Shown: one piece after another, positions 8,406 through 21,093 of the stretch
Numbering within the stretch: the stretch's first letter is position 1
How the letters are laid out: each line of letters begins with the position of its first letter
From: Flavobacterium sp. JAD_PAG50586_2
Lineage (GTDB): Bacteria; Bacteroidota; Bacteroidia; Flavobacteriales; Flavobacteriaceae
Length of the DNA stretch: 64,000 bases
NCBI GenBank assembly: GCA_023213215.1
Contig: CP096136.1
Coordinates: 2,356,001 to 2,420,000 of the forward strand
Direction: 5' to 3'
Translations under genes and position numbers: made by a program
The notes under the pieces: model-generated
What the model was told of the DNA's origin: nothing
The model's input: only the letters and a program-made list of their open reading frames with translations
Database searches by the model: none

Positions 8406-9479
8406 TTAGTCATTCACTGCATATCTGTCGTGAAGGTTGTCGAATTGACCATTGTTTTTAAGAAAGTTGGCATTAACAGCTAACCATTGGTCGTATGATG
8501 CGTCTTTAGTTTTTTGTATATCATTAAAAACTGCATAAAATAAATTCTTTTTGTTATTGTAATCTCTTACTGATTCGTTGTAAACGGCAACACTTTCGGC
8601 AGTATCGGGAGCTTCAGCGTTGGTTGATTTTTTCAATTGTTGTAAGTTTTCGTAAGATGTTGTATAGTCGTTAAATAAGGCGCTCAATTGTGTACCTTGA
8701 TTATTGATAAGGTTTGCATAATCAACATTAGCCTGGTTTAAAGAGTTGTCTTTGAAGTAATTTCTGTTTGCCGCTGTTTTTTCCATAATATCCTGATGCA
8801 TTAAGGCAATCATGTTCATGCAATCATCAAAACCCTTTTTATCCATCGCTGCAACCACTTTAGTCAGCTTTTCATCCATCACATTAATTTTGTAGAATAG
8901 GATATTTTGTGTAGCATTATATTCAAGGATGTTTTTTCCAACCGGTTTTTTGAAGTGAAGTTTAAAGTTTGCGCCAAATGTTTTTTTCGCTTGCTCATAA
9001 TCCTGAAGTCCTTTATAATAAGCCATCATGGCAGCTTCCTTTCTGTTTAGGTTTTCACCAATCTCGGCCAAAGATAAACTACTTTGGTAATCATAATCAT
9101 TTAATATTAAGCTCCCATCGTTCAATGATTGTATTGTAAGATCGTTAATTTTAATAAAACTATCTCTTAATAAAGTATTGCCTTCAAAACCTTTATCCGT
9201 TCTTTTCAAAACACTATTGATATTATTGATTTTATCTATAATTTTAGAAGCAGTGGCTCTGGACCTTGATTCTAAATGAGACTCTACTATAGTTACAGTA
9301 TAATCCATTAAAGCTTTTTTGATGAACATTTCGTTTTTACCAAAATCTTCCATGTAAGCTTCGATGCTACGATAGTTTTGAGATTGTAAGGATGATGGTA
9401 AAAAGCCAACCAATAAAATAAAGCAAACCAACATTGGTAGATTTCCTTTTGAGCTGTTTTTTAAAGTAGAATTTTTCAT
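8406..9479 (-). CDS. Exported hypothetical protein
   Basis: Function not recognised. I chose the ATG at 9479 over the in-frame upstream start at 9530. From there the product (about 357 residues) begins MKNSTLKNSSKGNLP, followed by a hydrophobic stretch MLVCFILLVGFLPSSLQSQ typical of a Sec signal peptide with cleavage near SLQSQ. The rest is predicted largely helical and polar, rich in Asn, Lys and Asp, without known motifs. It vaguely recalls LIC11966-type surface proteins, but this is only a recollection of general appearance. It probably acts in the periplasm or at the surface. It stands alone between convergent carA and divergent eno. Confidence 0.7.
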   Translation of the reverse strand: MKNSTLKNSSKGNLPMLVCFILLVGFLPSSLQSQNYRSIEAYMEDFGKNEMFIKKALMDYTVTIVESHLESRSRATASKIIDKINNINSVLKRTDKGFEGNTLLRDSFIKINDLTIQSLNDGSLILNDYDYQSSLSLAEIGENLNRKEAAMMAYYKGLQDYEQAKKTFGANFKLHFKKPVGKNILEYNATQNILFYKINVMDEKLTKVVAAMDKKGFDDCMNMIALMHQDIMEKTAANRNYFKDNSLNQANVDYANLINNQGTQLSALFNDYTTSYENLQQLKKSTNAEAPDTAESVAVYNESVRDYNNKKNLFYAVFNDIQKTKDASYDQWLAVNANFLKNNGQFDNLHDRYAVND

Positions 9480-9775
9480 GGCGCAATTTGTTTTATTTTG
9501 ATATGGTAAAATTACTTCCATGGCCTTCAAATGGTGTTATAGTAATAATCCGAAAGCTTATATAATTCGCACTATCCCCTTATTTAAAGGGCTTCACAAG
9601 GTTTTAATTTTGACTAATGTGTAAATGATATAAGTACTAATGCAGATTGTATAAATCGCAGGTATTATTTCTACAATCACTGTTTTCGAAGTTTGGTTTA
9701 TATGAGGTATTTATGACTAAAACGATTGCGTTTATAAGTTATGTAAATAAATAAAGGTGGTTTTTTTAAATTTCC
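9480..9775. other. Intergenic region between the exported protein and eno
   Basis: AT-rich divergent intergenic region. I see no ORF, RNA gene or convincing hairpin. It must carry promoters for the minus-strand exported protein and for eno; only the eno -7 element at its right end is recognisable. Confidence 0.4.
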
Positions 9776-11113
<1,338 letters not shown>

Positions 11114-11128
11114 TCGTTTTACATACAT

Positions 11129-11172
11129 AAATACACCTGACATGTTTCTGAAACCTGTCAGGTGTATTTTTT
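11129..11172 (+). terminator. Terminator of eno
   Basis: A 13-bp perfect stem AATACACCTGACA (11130-11142) / TGTCAGGTGTATT (11156-11168), with additional pairing inside the loop (GTTTC/GAAAC), is followed by T residues to 11172. It starts 16 bases after the eno stop. The core CCTGACA/TGTCAGG recurs in the palindrome at 47755-47787. Confidence 0.85.
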
Positions 11173-11430
11173 ATAGCAAGGTAACCTCGCTACAATTAGC
11201 TGCATCATATAATTGAATTTCTGTACATGAGAATTCAATTTCTTAGTGTGAAGGATGTCTTGCTATGTATGGAAGTAATTTAATTGAAAAAACCGATGCC
11301 CCAGACTTTTAATCTGCAATAGCGGGATAAAAACTACTACAATACTACTTTTTTCGTGGCATTAGTTTAAGTGATATCTTCCTTTGTTTGAATGACAAGG
11401 AACGAAGAAAGTCAAATTTTTTAAGCTCCT

Positions 11431-11503
11431 GTCACAAAAAAATCCATTTAAATTTTTTGTGACAAAAAGTGTCACAAAAAAATTTTATTAAAAAAATTGT
11501 GAC
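11431..11503. repeat. Two tandem hairpins with GTCACAA / TTGTGAC ends
   Basis: The first inverted repeat pairs GTCACAAAAAA (11431-11441) with TTTTTTGTGAC (11453-11463). The second begins GTCACAAAAAAATTTT at 11471 and closes with AATTGTGAC ending at 11503. The same short ends used twice in a row suggest either a duplicated hairpin or a protein-binding site. No gene overlaps. Confidence 0.6.
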
Positions 11504-11806
11504 AGACTTTTAAAAATGTAAGTTCACTACTAGAGTGAAAATTTCACGAGATTTATGAGATTCTTCCTTGTAGGAATAGCAAATTCTATTAGAAAATAAA
11601 CGTCCTCATTAGCCCCGATAGGAGTGGAAATCCTGGCATTGCGTAGCAGAAGCTTTAGTAAATGCCTGGTGATTTTAAACGCTGTTTTAAAGATTTATTT
11701 TTTGGATGTGAGGAAAAATTATAAGTCATAAAATCTGTTACAAATTTTCCATCCAAATTGCACTCAACTTTTCGGAAACCCATATTAATTTCCAAATGTC
11801 TCTTAA

Positions 11807-11850
11807 GCGCCATCAAAGCGCCATCAAAGCGCCATCAAAGTGCCATCAAA
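11807..11850. repeat. 11-bp tandem repeat, four copies
   Basis: The unit GCGCCATCAAA occurs three times exactly (11807, 11818, 11829) and once as GTGCCATCAAA (11840), followed by a partial copy beginning GTGCT. It lies in the gene-free interval between eno and guaA; the period of 11 is not a codon multiple, which argues against coding. Confidence 0.75.
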
Positions 11851-12116
11851 GTGCTGTATGCTTGCTGTGTAATTGATGCAAGAGTGTTGTATCGGTGCTG
11901 TAAGTTCTTTACCATAGGTGAGAAATTTTAAAGAGCCCATAATTCCTGCACGAAATTGACCATTTGACGCAGTCGATACTTCCGTACAGCATTACTGTAT
12001 GTAAACAACGCTCTAAATAACAAATGCAAATAGTATAGCAAATAGCGGGAAGACGGACTGTTTTATTTTTTTGCGTTAATTCCAAAATAGGGTTTTTATT
12101 TTCAAATTAGGAATAG

Positions 12117-12124
12117 TACTTTTG
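12117..12124 (+). promoter_or_regulatory. -7 element directly in front of guaA
   Basis: TACTTTTG fits TAnnTTTG and ends only 3 bases before the guaA ATG at 12128. If used, transcription would begin at or next to the start codon, giving an essentially leaderless message. The element in front of pyrG (16583-16590) has the identical sequence. No confident -33 element. Confidence 0.35.
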
Positions 12125-12127
12125 CAC

Positions 12128-13657
12128 ATGCAACACAACGTACTTATTTTAGATTTTGGCTCGCAATACACACAACTAATTGCACGCCGCGTAAGGGAAC
12201 TGAATATCTTTTGTGAAATCTTCCCTTTTAATCATTATCCAGATGATTTATCACCCTACAAAGCTGTCATCCTAGGCGGAAGCCCTTATTCTGTTCGTTC
12301 AGAAGACGCTTTGCAAATTGATTTGTCTAATATCCGAGGCAAATTACCATTACTCGCAGTGTGCTATGGCGCACAATACCTATCTCATTTTTCGGGTGGA
12401 GAAGTTGCGGCTTCGAATATCAGGGAATATGGAAGGGCAAATTTATCCTATATCAAAGAAGGAGAAACTTTTTTTGAAGATGTAAATGTTAATTCTCAGG
12501 TTTGGATGAGCCACAGTGATACCATAAAACATCTGCCAACGAATGGAGTGAAACTGGCCAGTACCAAAGATGTAGAAAACGCCGCTTACAAAATTGAGGG
12601 CGAAACTACTTATGCCATCCAGTTCCACCCCGAAGTGTATCATTCGACTGATGGGAAGCAAATCCTTGAGAACTTTTTGGTTAAGATTGCACAAGTTCCA
12701 CAAACATTTACACCCAATGCTTTTGTAGAGGATTGTGTTAAGGAATTACAGGAAAAAGTAAAAGAAGACAAAGTTGTTTTAGGGCTTTCCGGTGGTGTTG
12801 ATTCCACAGTTGCGGCTGTTTTACTCCACAAAGCCATCGGTAAAAACCTGTATTGCATTTTTGTAAACAACGGTTTGCTTCGTAAAAATGAATTCGAAAA
12901 TGTACTCCACCAATACAAAGACATGGGTCTGAATGTGAAAGGAGTTGATGCTTCCGATCGTTTTCTGGCTGCTTTGGATGGATTGGAAGATCCTGAAGCC
13001 AAACGAAAAGCTATTGGAAAGGCATTTATTGAAGTTTTTGATGTCGAAGCCCATAGGATAGAAGATGTAAAATGGCTGGCACAGGGAACAATTTATCCCG
13101 ATGTCATCGAATCGGTTTCGGTAAAAGGACCTTCGGCAACTATCAAATCCCATCACAATGTAGGCGGTTTGCCCGATTATATGAAACTTCAGATTGTGGA
13201 GCCGTTAAGAATGCTCTTCAAAGACGAAGTGCGACGGGTTGGAAAAACACTGGGCATTGACCCGGAACTTTTAGGAAGGCATCCTTTTCCCGGACCAGGA
13301 TTGTCCATTAGGATTTTAGGGGCTATTACACCAGAGAAAGTTCGGATTCTACAGGAAGTTGATGCTGTGTTTATCAACGGATTAAAAGAGCACGGTTTGT
13401 ATGATAAAGTGTGGCAGGCTGGAGCAATCCTGTTGCCTGTAAACAGCGTTGGAGTAATGGGCGACGAGCGCACATACGAGAAAGTGGTAGCGCTTCGTGC
13501 TGTTGAATCCACCGATGGAATGACGGCAGATTGGGTACATTTGCCTTATGAGTTTTTGATGAAAATTTCAAACGAAATCATCAATAAAGTAAAAGGTGTG
13601 AATAGAGTAGTATATGATATCAGCTCTAAACCGCCAGCTACGATAGAATGGGAATAG
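12128..13657 (+). CDS. guaA: GMP synthase (glutamine-hydrolysing)
   Basis: Converts XMP to GMP with ATP and glutamine in purine synthesis. The 509-residue protein combines an N-terminal class I amidotransferase domain (nucleophile Cys79 in AVCYGAQ, His/Glu in QFHPEVYHS), an ATP-pyrophosphatase domain with P-loop [11 protein letters not shown], and the C-terminal dimerisation domain ending [16 protein letters not shown] prefer the ATG at 12128 ([17 protein letters not shown]) over the in-frame TTG at 12122. It is followed 94 bases later by the LysM gene. Confidence 0.97.
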   Translation: MQHNVLILDFGSQYTQLIARRVRELNIFCEIFPFNHYPDDLSPYKAVILGGSPYSVRSEDALQIDLSNIRGKLPLLAVCYGAQYLSHFSGGEVAASNIREYGRANLSYIKEGETFFEDVNVNSQVWMSHSDTIKHLPTNGVKLASTKDVENAAYKIEGETTYAIQFHPEVYHSTDGKQILENFLVKIAQVPQTFTPNAFVEDCVKELQEKVKEDKVVLGLSGGVDSTVAAVLLHKAIGKNLYCIFVNNGLLRKNEFENVLHQYKDMGLNVKGVDASDRFLAALDGLEDPEAKRKAIGKAFIEVFDVEAHRIEDVKWLAQGTIYPDVIESVSVKGPSATIKSHHNVGGLPDYMKLQIVEPLRMLFKDEVRRVGKTLGIDPELLGRHPFPGPGLSIRILGAITPEKVRILQEVDAVFINGLKEHGLYDKVWQAGAILLPVNSVGVMGDERTYEKVVALRAVESTDGMTADWVHLPYEFLMKISNEIINKVKGVNRVVYDISSKPPATIEWE

Positions 13658-13700
13658 TTTGTTAACACAAAAAAGTTGATGAAAAAATTAACATTTAAGA

Positions 13701-13728
13701 TTGCATTTAAAAAGTTTTGTTAACTTTA
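13701..13728 (+). promoter_or_regulatory. Promoter of the LysM gene
   Basis: TTG at 13701-13703 and TAACTTTA at 13721-13728 are separated by 17 bases, matching Bacteroidetes -33/-7 spacing with one mismatch in the -7 element. It ends 23 bases before the ATG at 13752. Confidence 0.45.
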
Positions 13729-13751
13729 GACGTTAAATAAATAATAAGTAG

Positions 13752-15815
13752 ATGAAAAACCGTATTCTTTTTTCCATATTTCTAACAGTATTTTCTTTTG
13801 TGTTTACTGTTTCTGCAAAGCAGGAAAAATATATTAAACATACTGTTGTTAAGGGTGAAACGATCAATAATATAGCTCAAAAATACCATGTGACGCCATA
13901 CGATATCTATAAGTTAAATCCAGATTCCCAAAACGGGATTCAATTGGATAGCGTTTTATTAATTCCGCCTACTGGTGAAGTTACGGCTAATGATACTCCA
14001 AAAATAGCTGCTCCTGTAGTTACTTCAACTCCAACTCAGAATTCCAATCCCACTACCCATTTGGTTATGCCCAAAGAAACGCTTTATAGCCTTTCAAAGC
14101 AATACAACGTAACCGTTGACGCCATCAAAGCAGCTAATGGGGATTTATTGGCTAACGGATTAAAGATTGGACAGAATATCAAAATTCCAGGAAGTGATGC
14201 AAGTCCGGTTGTGGCTAAATCAGTTGAAGCTCAAAAGCCAATTGAAGTTTCGAAACCTGTGGTAAAAGAAACCCCAAGAGCTACCCCAAAACCAGAGACT
14301 TCAACAGAAGGAATAGGATACCATGTTATTGCACCAAAAGAAACAAAGTATGGTATTTCTAAACGATACGGAATGACGATATCCGAATTAGAGCGCTTGA
14401 ATCCTCAGGTTATCAATGATTTTCCTATTGGACTTAAGCTTCTTGTTGCAGGAAATGGACAGGCAGTTGCAGAGACTTCAAAACCTGTAGCAGAAACTTC
14501 AAAAACTGTAGCGGAAACAACAGCTCCAACATCGAGCACAAAGAAATACCTTGAAGAATACGTTGTTAAGCCAAACGAAACTCCGGCAAGCATAGCCAAT
14601 GATTACGGAATGACAGAAAAGGAATTAATTTCACTCAATCCCGAATTGAAAAAAGGAGTTAAACTCGGAATGATCCTCAGGGTTCCCAAAGGACAGCGAA
14701 AGGAACCTGTCAAAAAGGAACAGGGAAATTTAATGAAATCAATCAACACTAATGCGAGGAAACAACTCGCATTACTTTTTCCGTTTAATATCTCAAAAAT
14801 CGAAAGCGATACTATAAACTCAACTCAGGCAAGATTGAAGAAGGATAAATTCCTTAACCTTACCCTTGATTTTTATTCCGGTGCATTGATGGCTATTGAC
14901 TCCGCTAAGGTTTTGGGAATGAATGTAGATATCACAATTTTAGATTCCCAGGAAACGAAAAACACATCCAATGTTGCCGCTTTGGTACAGCAAAATAATC
15001 TTCAGTCCATGGATGCTGTCGTAGGGCCATTTTATCAGGCCAACGTAGAAAAACTGGCCGAACTTTTGGAACCGACCAAAACGCCGGTCATTTCGCCATT
15101 GTCAAAAGAGGTAGGTAAAAAGTTTTCTAACCTATATCAGTCAATGCCTTCAGTTGAATTGCTGCGAAGTTCTGTTTTTAATTATATGAGAGCAAAAAAC
15201 GGCAATATCATAGCGGTAATTGATACTAAAAAAGGCAGCGTGAAACAATATATTCAGGAAACACAAAGCGATACCAAAATTGTGGGGCTTAGTGAAAAGG
15301 GTGGCGTTGTTGGCGACAGTTTAAAAGCGTTACTTCAAAAAGACAGACTCAATTATGTGGTGTTGGCTTCAGAAAGTACGGGAATGATTTTAGCAACAAC
15401 ATCCATTATGCTTGCTGCGCAAAAGGAGTATCAGGTGCAATTAGTGATTTTGGAACCGAACGAAACGTTAGATTTTGAAGAAATATCACTGGCGAGATTA
15501 ACCAAATTAAAATTATTATATCCTTCACTTTCGAGACCCAATGAAACTGAAGAAGCCAATCAGTTTGATGCCAAATACAAGAAACTGAACAAAATCATAC
15601 CCAACCAATATGCCATTCGCGGCTTTGATGTAACGTTTGATACCTTGCTCAGATTGTCTCAGGACAAAACTTTTGAAGAAACAGTTCAGGCATCACCATC
15701 GGAACAAATAGAAAACAAATTTGACTATGTTCAGAATGCGACCTATGGTTATTCCAATAATGGAATTTACATGTTGTATTACGACACCGATTTAACAATA
15801 AAAGAAGCACTTTAA
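13752..15815 (+). CDS. Exported protein with four LysM domains and a periplasmic-binding-like C-terminus
   Basis: The 687-residue product starts with a signal peptide (about residues 1-22, ending TVSAKQ). Four LysM peptidoglycan-binding domains follow at about 29-72, 102-145, 190-233 and 269-312, each with a GETI/KET-type start and a closing LxIP-like strand. They are joined by Pro/Thr/Ala-rich linkers. The remaining region, about 335-687, resembles a type I periplasmic-binding fold (e.g. ALLFPFNISKIE, MDAVVGPFYQANVEKLAELL, VISPLS). It probably senses or binds something at the cell wall in the periplasm, but the ligand is unknown. Its stop overlaps the next start as TAATG, so the OsmC gene is translationally coupled. 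Confidence 0.85.
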   Translation: MKNRILFSIFLTVFSFVFTVSAKQEKYIKHTVVKGETINNIAQKYHVTPYDIYKLNPDSQNGIQLDSVLLIPPTGEVTANDTPKIAAPVVTSTPTQNSNPTTHLVMPKETLYSLSKQYNVTVDAIKAANGDLLANGLKIGQNIKIPGSDASPVVAKSVEAQKPIEVSKPVVKETPRATPKPETSTEGIGYHVIAPKETKYGISKRYGMTISELERLNPQVINDFPIGLKLLVAGNGQAVAETSKPVAETSKTVAETTAPTSSTKKYLEEYVVKPNETPASIANDYGMTEKELISLNPELKKGVKLGMILRVPKGQRKEPVKKEQGNLMKSINTNARKQLALLFPFNISKIESDTINSTQARLKKDKFLNLTLDFYSGALMAIDSAKVLGMNVDITILDSQETKNTSNVAALVQQNNLQSMDAVVGPFYQANVEKLAELLEPTKTPVISPLSKEVGKKFSNLYQSMPSVELLRSSVFNYMRAKNGNIIAVIDTKKGSVKQYIQETQSDTKIVGLSEKGGVVGDSLKALLQKDRLNYVVLASESTGMILATTSIMLAAQKEYQVQLVILEPNETLDFEEISLARLTKLKLLYPSLSRPNETEEANQFDAKYKKLNKIIPNQYAIRGFDVTFDTLLRLSQDKTFEETVQASPSEQIENKFDYVQNATYGYSNNGIYMLYYDTDLTIKEAL

Positions 15816-16219
15816 TGGCAACATCCATCGTTAGGTATTTAGGCGAATTAAGAAGCTCGTCAATGCATTTGCAATCCGGTACAGAAATCCTAAATGACGC
15901 GCCAACCGACAACCAAGGAAAAGGTGAGGCATTTTCTCCAACAGACATGGTTGCAAATTCTTTGGCGACCTGTATGATTACAATTATGGCAATCAAGGCA
16001 AGAGATATGGATATTGAACTAAAAGGAACAACGGCAGAAGTCACAAAAGTCATGGCAGCTGATCCAAGAAGGATCTCCGAAATCCACATTCATTTTGAGA
16101 TGGATCATGCCGCTGATCATAAAACCAAAACTATTCTTGAAAGAGTAGCGATGCAATGTCCGGTTCATTTCAGTCTGCATCCGGATATTAAAAAAGCAAT
16201 TACTTTTAACTGGAAGTAA
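15815..16219 (+). CDS. OsmC family peroxiredoxin-like protein
   Basis: The 134-residue protein matches the OsmC/Ohr superfamily, thiol-dependent hydroperoxide reductases. It has FSPTDMVANSLATCMITIMA with the first conserved Cys (about residue 54) and MQCPVHFSLHPDIKKAI with the second (about residue 112). It is shorter and simpler than true Ohr or OsmC, so YhfA/SACOL1771-type OsmC-like protein is also possible. It overlaps the LysM stop by one base (TAATG). Confidence 0.85.
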   Translation: MATSIVRYLGELRSSSMHLQSGTEILNDAPTDNQGKGEAFSPTDMVANSLATCMITIMAIKARDMDIELKGTTAEVTKVMAADPRRISEIHIHFEMDHAADHKTKTILERVAMQCPVHFSLHPDIKKAITFNWK

Positions 16220-16300
16220 ACAAAGAAATAGATGAAAGAATATAGAATATAGATTTTCATTTTACTTTTTAACAGTCTTTATTCTATTCTCTTTTTCCAT

Positions 16301-16532
16301 ATGGATAAACAACAACTCATACTCATTAAACTCGCGCACACCAAAATGCCTTTCGGCAAATATGAAGGCTATCATCTTATTGATTTGCCTGAGCATTATG
16401 TTGTTTGGTACAGTCAAAAAGGCTTTCCAAAAGGGCAGCTTGGTGAGCAATTGCAACTCGTTTACGAACTCAAGTTAAACGGTTTGGAAGAATTGGTTCG
16501 GAATATCAGAAAACAATATCCGAAGCCAATAT

Positions 16533-16534
<2 letters not shown>
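16301..16534 (+). CDS. DUF3820 family protein
   Basis: A 77-residue protein with the DUF3820 pattern: MPFGKYEGYHLIDLPEHYVV, then WYSQKGFPKGQLGEQLQL. Function unknown; small proteins of this family are found beside many housekeeping genes. The ATG at 16301 gives MDKQQLILIKLAHTKM. A hairpin that may end its transcript follows at once, before the pyrG promoter. Confidence 0.85.
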
Positions 16535-18246
<1,712 letters not shown>

Positions 18247-18273
18247 AAAGACTGAAGTAGGTTCAGCATAATC

Positions 18274-20172
18274 ATGGAAAAAAGAAATTTGATTTAAATA
18301 CAATCATCGGCTTCGGATTAATATTCGTTATCATCGTTTGGATGAGCTACAATAGTCAGGCCGAGTCTGTAAAAGAGGAAGCACAAGCAAAAAAAGAAAA
18401 AGCAGCTCAGGCGCAAGCAGAGAAAACCAATACGGTTCAGGTTGCTCCGATAGTATCGGATACAGCGGTTGCCGATTCAGTTAAAATCCAAAAGTTAAAA
18501 GGAACTTTGGGAAGTTTCGCCTATTCTGCTACTTTGCCTTCAGCAAAAGAAAATTTTACTGTATTAGAAAATGAATTCATCAACCTTAAAATCGCTAATA
18601 AAGGCGGCTATATTGTTGAGGCAACCTTGAAAAAATATGAAAAATTCAAGAAGAACTCAGGACAATTAGTTGAACTGATAAAAGATAATAACGCTAGTTT
18701 TAATCTCGAATTACAAACTAAAGACAATAGGGTTTTGAATACAAAAGACTTGTTTTTTGAACCCACTTTGACCAAAGTTGGAGCCAATCAAATCCTTTCC
18801 ATGAAACTGAAGGCTGGAGCTAATGAATATTTGGAATACAAATATGTTTTGGCGCCAAACCAATATATGGTTGATTTTGATATTCATTCGCAAGGATTAA
18901 ATACCGTTTTAAATACATCAAAACCAATTGATTTGCAATGGGATTTAAAGACCTACAGAAATGAGAAAAGTGTTGCCTATGAAAACCGTTATGCCGAAAT
19001 CTATTTTGAGCACAATGATGGAAAAATCGATTATGCAGGTTTGGGGAAACAGGAAAATACAGATCTTGAAAAGGCTACTTATATCGCTTATAAGCAACAT
19101 TTTTTTCAAGTATATTATTGACAAAGACACCATTTGCGACTGCAAAACTGAATTCAGTTGATTTAGTTAAAGATGAAAAGATTGACACTATTTACACAAA
19201 ACAATTTAGAACTGCTGCACCATTAGCCTTTACAAATGGCGAGTTAGATTATAAAATGAATTGGTATTATGGTCCGACAGATTATAAAACCTTAAAAGCT
19301 TATGATAGAAATCTCGAGAAAATTGTTCCGTTGGGTTGGGGAATTTTTGGATGGATTAATAAGTTCATCTTTATTCCACTATTCGGATTTTTAAGTTCTT
19401 TTATGGGCTTGGGAATTGCCATCATTGTCTTTACGATACTGATAAAGATTGCCATGTCGCCAATTACATTTAAATCGTTCCTGTCGCAGGCGAAGATGAA
19501 AGTCTTACGTCCTGAAATCATGGAAATTGGAGAGAAATTCTCGAAAGATCCGATGAAAAAGCAACAGGAGACAATGAAACTTTACAATAAAGCCGGCGTG
19601 AATCCAATGGCTGGCTGTATTCCGGCATTGATTCAGATTCCGTTTATGTATGCCTCGTTCCAGTTCTTTCCATCAGCGTTCGAGTTGAGGCAAAAGGATT
19701 CCTTTGGGCAGACGATTTATCATCCTTTGACCAGATCTTTAAATTGCCATTTAGTATTCCATTGTATGGAGACCACGTAAGCTTGTTCCCGATTTTGGCG
19801 GCAATCGCGATTTTCTTTTACATGAAAATGACTTCTGGCGATCAGGCAATGGCACAACCACAACAGGAAGGAATGCCTGATATGGCTAAGATTATGAAAA
19901 TCATGATTTACGTTTCTCCTGTAATGATGTTGATTTTCTTTAACAGCTATGGTTCCGGATTGAGTTTGTATAACTTTATCTCCAACCTGATTACCATCGG
20001 AATTATGTTGGTGATCAAAAAATACTTCATCAACAGCGATAAAATCCATGCGCAGATTCAAGAGAATAAAACCAAGCCAAAAGCCGAAGGTAAATTTCAA
20101 AAGAAAATGAGGGAAATGATGGAACAGGCCGAAGAGCAGAAGAAAGTCCAACAACAAAAAAGAAAGAAATAA
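18274..20172 (+). CDS. yidC: Membrane protein insertase YidC, three apparent frameshifts
   Basis: YidC inserts and folds inner-membrane proteins with or without SecYEG. The gene is split over three frames. Each break is repaired by one extra base in a homopolymer: A run 18278-18283, T run 19100-19106 and A run 19692-19695. Repaired, it encodes about 633 residues. These are an N-terminal anchor (FDLNTIIGFGLIFVIIVWMS), a charged linker, a large periplasmic domain, and a C-terminal insertase core with several membrane segments (e.g. GLGIAIIVFTILIKIAMSPI, AGCIPALIQIPFMYASFQFF, LPFSIPLYGDHVSLFPILAA). It ends in a basic tail. Because YidC is essential and every part is otherwise conserved, I regard the breaks as sequencing errors. 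Confidence 0.9.
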
Positions 20173-20189
20173 TATTTTCACAAATTATT

Positions 20190-20227
20190 AAAACTCTGTT
20201 TAAAAACATATCTTTAAACAGAGTTTT
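20190..20227 (+). terminator. Terminator after yidC
   Basis: A 15-bp stem, AAAACTCTGTTTAAA (20190-20204) with TTTAAACAGAGTTTT (20213-20227), is followed by T-rich sequence. It lies 17 bases after the yidC stop and only 16 bases before the proC ATG. Confidence 0.8.
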
Positions 20228-20243
20228 TAATTTTTAGCAAGTT

Positions 20244-21044
20244 ATGAAAGTTTTAATTGTAGGTTATGGGAATATGGGTAAAACCTATGCTAATAGTTTT
20301 ATCGGTTCGCGATTCATCAAACCGGATGATATTTTTGTTTTGGTTAGGAATCAACATTCTCCTATTGTAGAAAACGGAATTCCAAAAGCTAATTTTTCAA
20401 GTGCTTCATCAGAAGAAATAGGTGGTTTTGATATAGTAATTTTGGCTGTAAAGCCGCAGGATTTTGAAATTCTCTCGCAATCCATTAAACCTCATTTAAA
20501 GGATAGTCAGATTATTTTTTCGGTCATGGCCGGAATCACGATAGCAACCTTAGAATCAAAGCTTTCCTGCTCTAAAATTGTACGTTCGATGCCAAACATT
20601 CCAACGCAGATCGGAATGGGAATGACGGTTTTCACCGCTTCGACGAATGTAGACAGGAAAGAACTTTTTATTATTCAGAACCTTATCAACACGACTGGAA
20701 AATCTGTCTATGTTGAGAATGAAAAACTGATTGATGCAGCCACTGCAATTTCAGGAAGCGGACCAGCTTATGTCTTCTATTTTATGCAATCGATAATAAA
20801 AGCAGCTGTTGCTTTAGGATTTAACGAATCAGAAGCAGAGTTGTTGGTAAACCAAACGTTTATGGGTTCTGTAGCCATTCAAAACAGTTACTCGCTGTCC
20901 AATGAAGAATGGATTGCCAAAGTAGCTTCCAAAGGCGGAACAACTGAAAAAGCATTACAGATTTTTGAAAAAGGCATTTTGGAAAAGACCATTATAGAAG
21001 CTGTAAAAGCGGCGAATAATCGAGCCCTTGAATTAGGGTCGTAA
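20244..21044 (+). CDS. proC: Pyrroline-5-carboxylate reductase
   Basis: Last step of proline synthesis, reducing pyrroline-5-carboxylate with NAD(P)H. The 266-residue protein has an N-terminal Rossmann motif GYGNMG (residues 7-12), the central FDIVILAVKPQDFE, VRSMPNIPTQIGMGMT and the C-terminal family signature SGSGPAYVFYFMQSIIKAAV with ASKGGTTEKALQIFE. The start lies only 16 bases after a terminator, so its promoter must overlap the hairpin or it relies on readthrough. Confidence 0.96.
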   Translation: MKVLIVGYGNMGKTYANSFIGSRFIKPDDIFVLVRNQHSPIVENGIPKANFSSASSEEIGGFDIVILAVKPQDFEILSQSIKPHLKDSQIIFSVMAGITIATLESKLSCSKIVRSMPNIPTQIGMGMTVFTASTNVDRKELFIIQNLINTTGKSVYVENEKLIDAATAISGSGPAYVFYFMQSIIKAAVALGFNESEAELLVNQTFMGSVAIQNSYSLSNEEWIAKVASKGGTTEKALQIFEKGILEKTIIEAVKAANNRALELGS

Positions 21045-21076
21045 AAAAAGCGCTATCCAACTGAATAGCGCTTTTC
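21045..21076. terminator. Bidirectional terminator between proC and the fasciclin gene
   Basis: Perfect stem AAAAGCGCTAT (21046-21056) / ATAGCGCTTTT (21065-21075) with a T run on the plus strand and a seven-T run on the minus strand. proC ends at 21044 and the convergent fasciclin gene ends at 21094, so both can use it. Confidence 0.85.
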
Positions 21077-21093
21077 TACAATAATAACTAAAA

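Larger units (their letters stand above)
11173..12116. other. Gene-free kilobase with inverted and tandem repeats
   Basis: No ORF in this stretch looks real. It contains two successive inverted repeats flanked by GTCACAA and TTGTGAC (11431-11463 and 11471-11503), separated by a few bases. It also holds a 25-base motif at 11609-11633 shared with 7127-7151, and an 11-bp tandem repeat at 11807-11850. Strings resembling AATAGCGGGA occur at 11318-11327 and near 12044. I cannot find remnants of a frameshifted gene. The contents look like dispersed intergenic repeat elements, possibly with an untranslated RNA. Confidence 0.45.
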
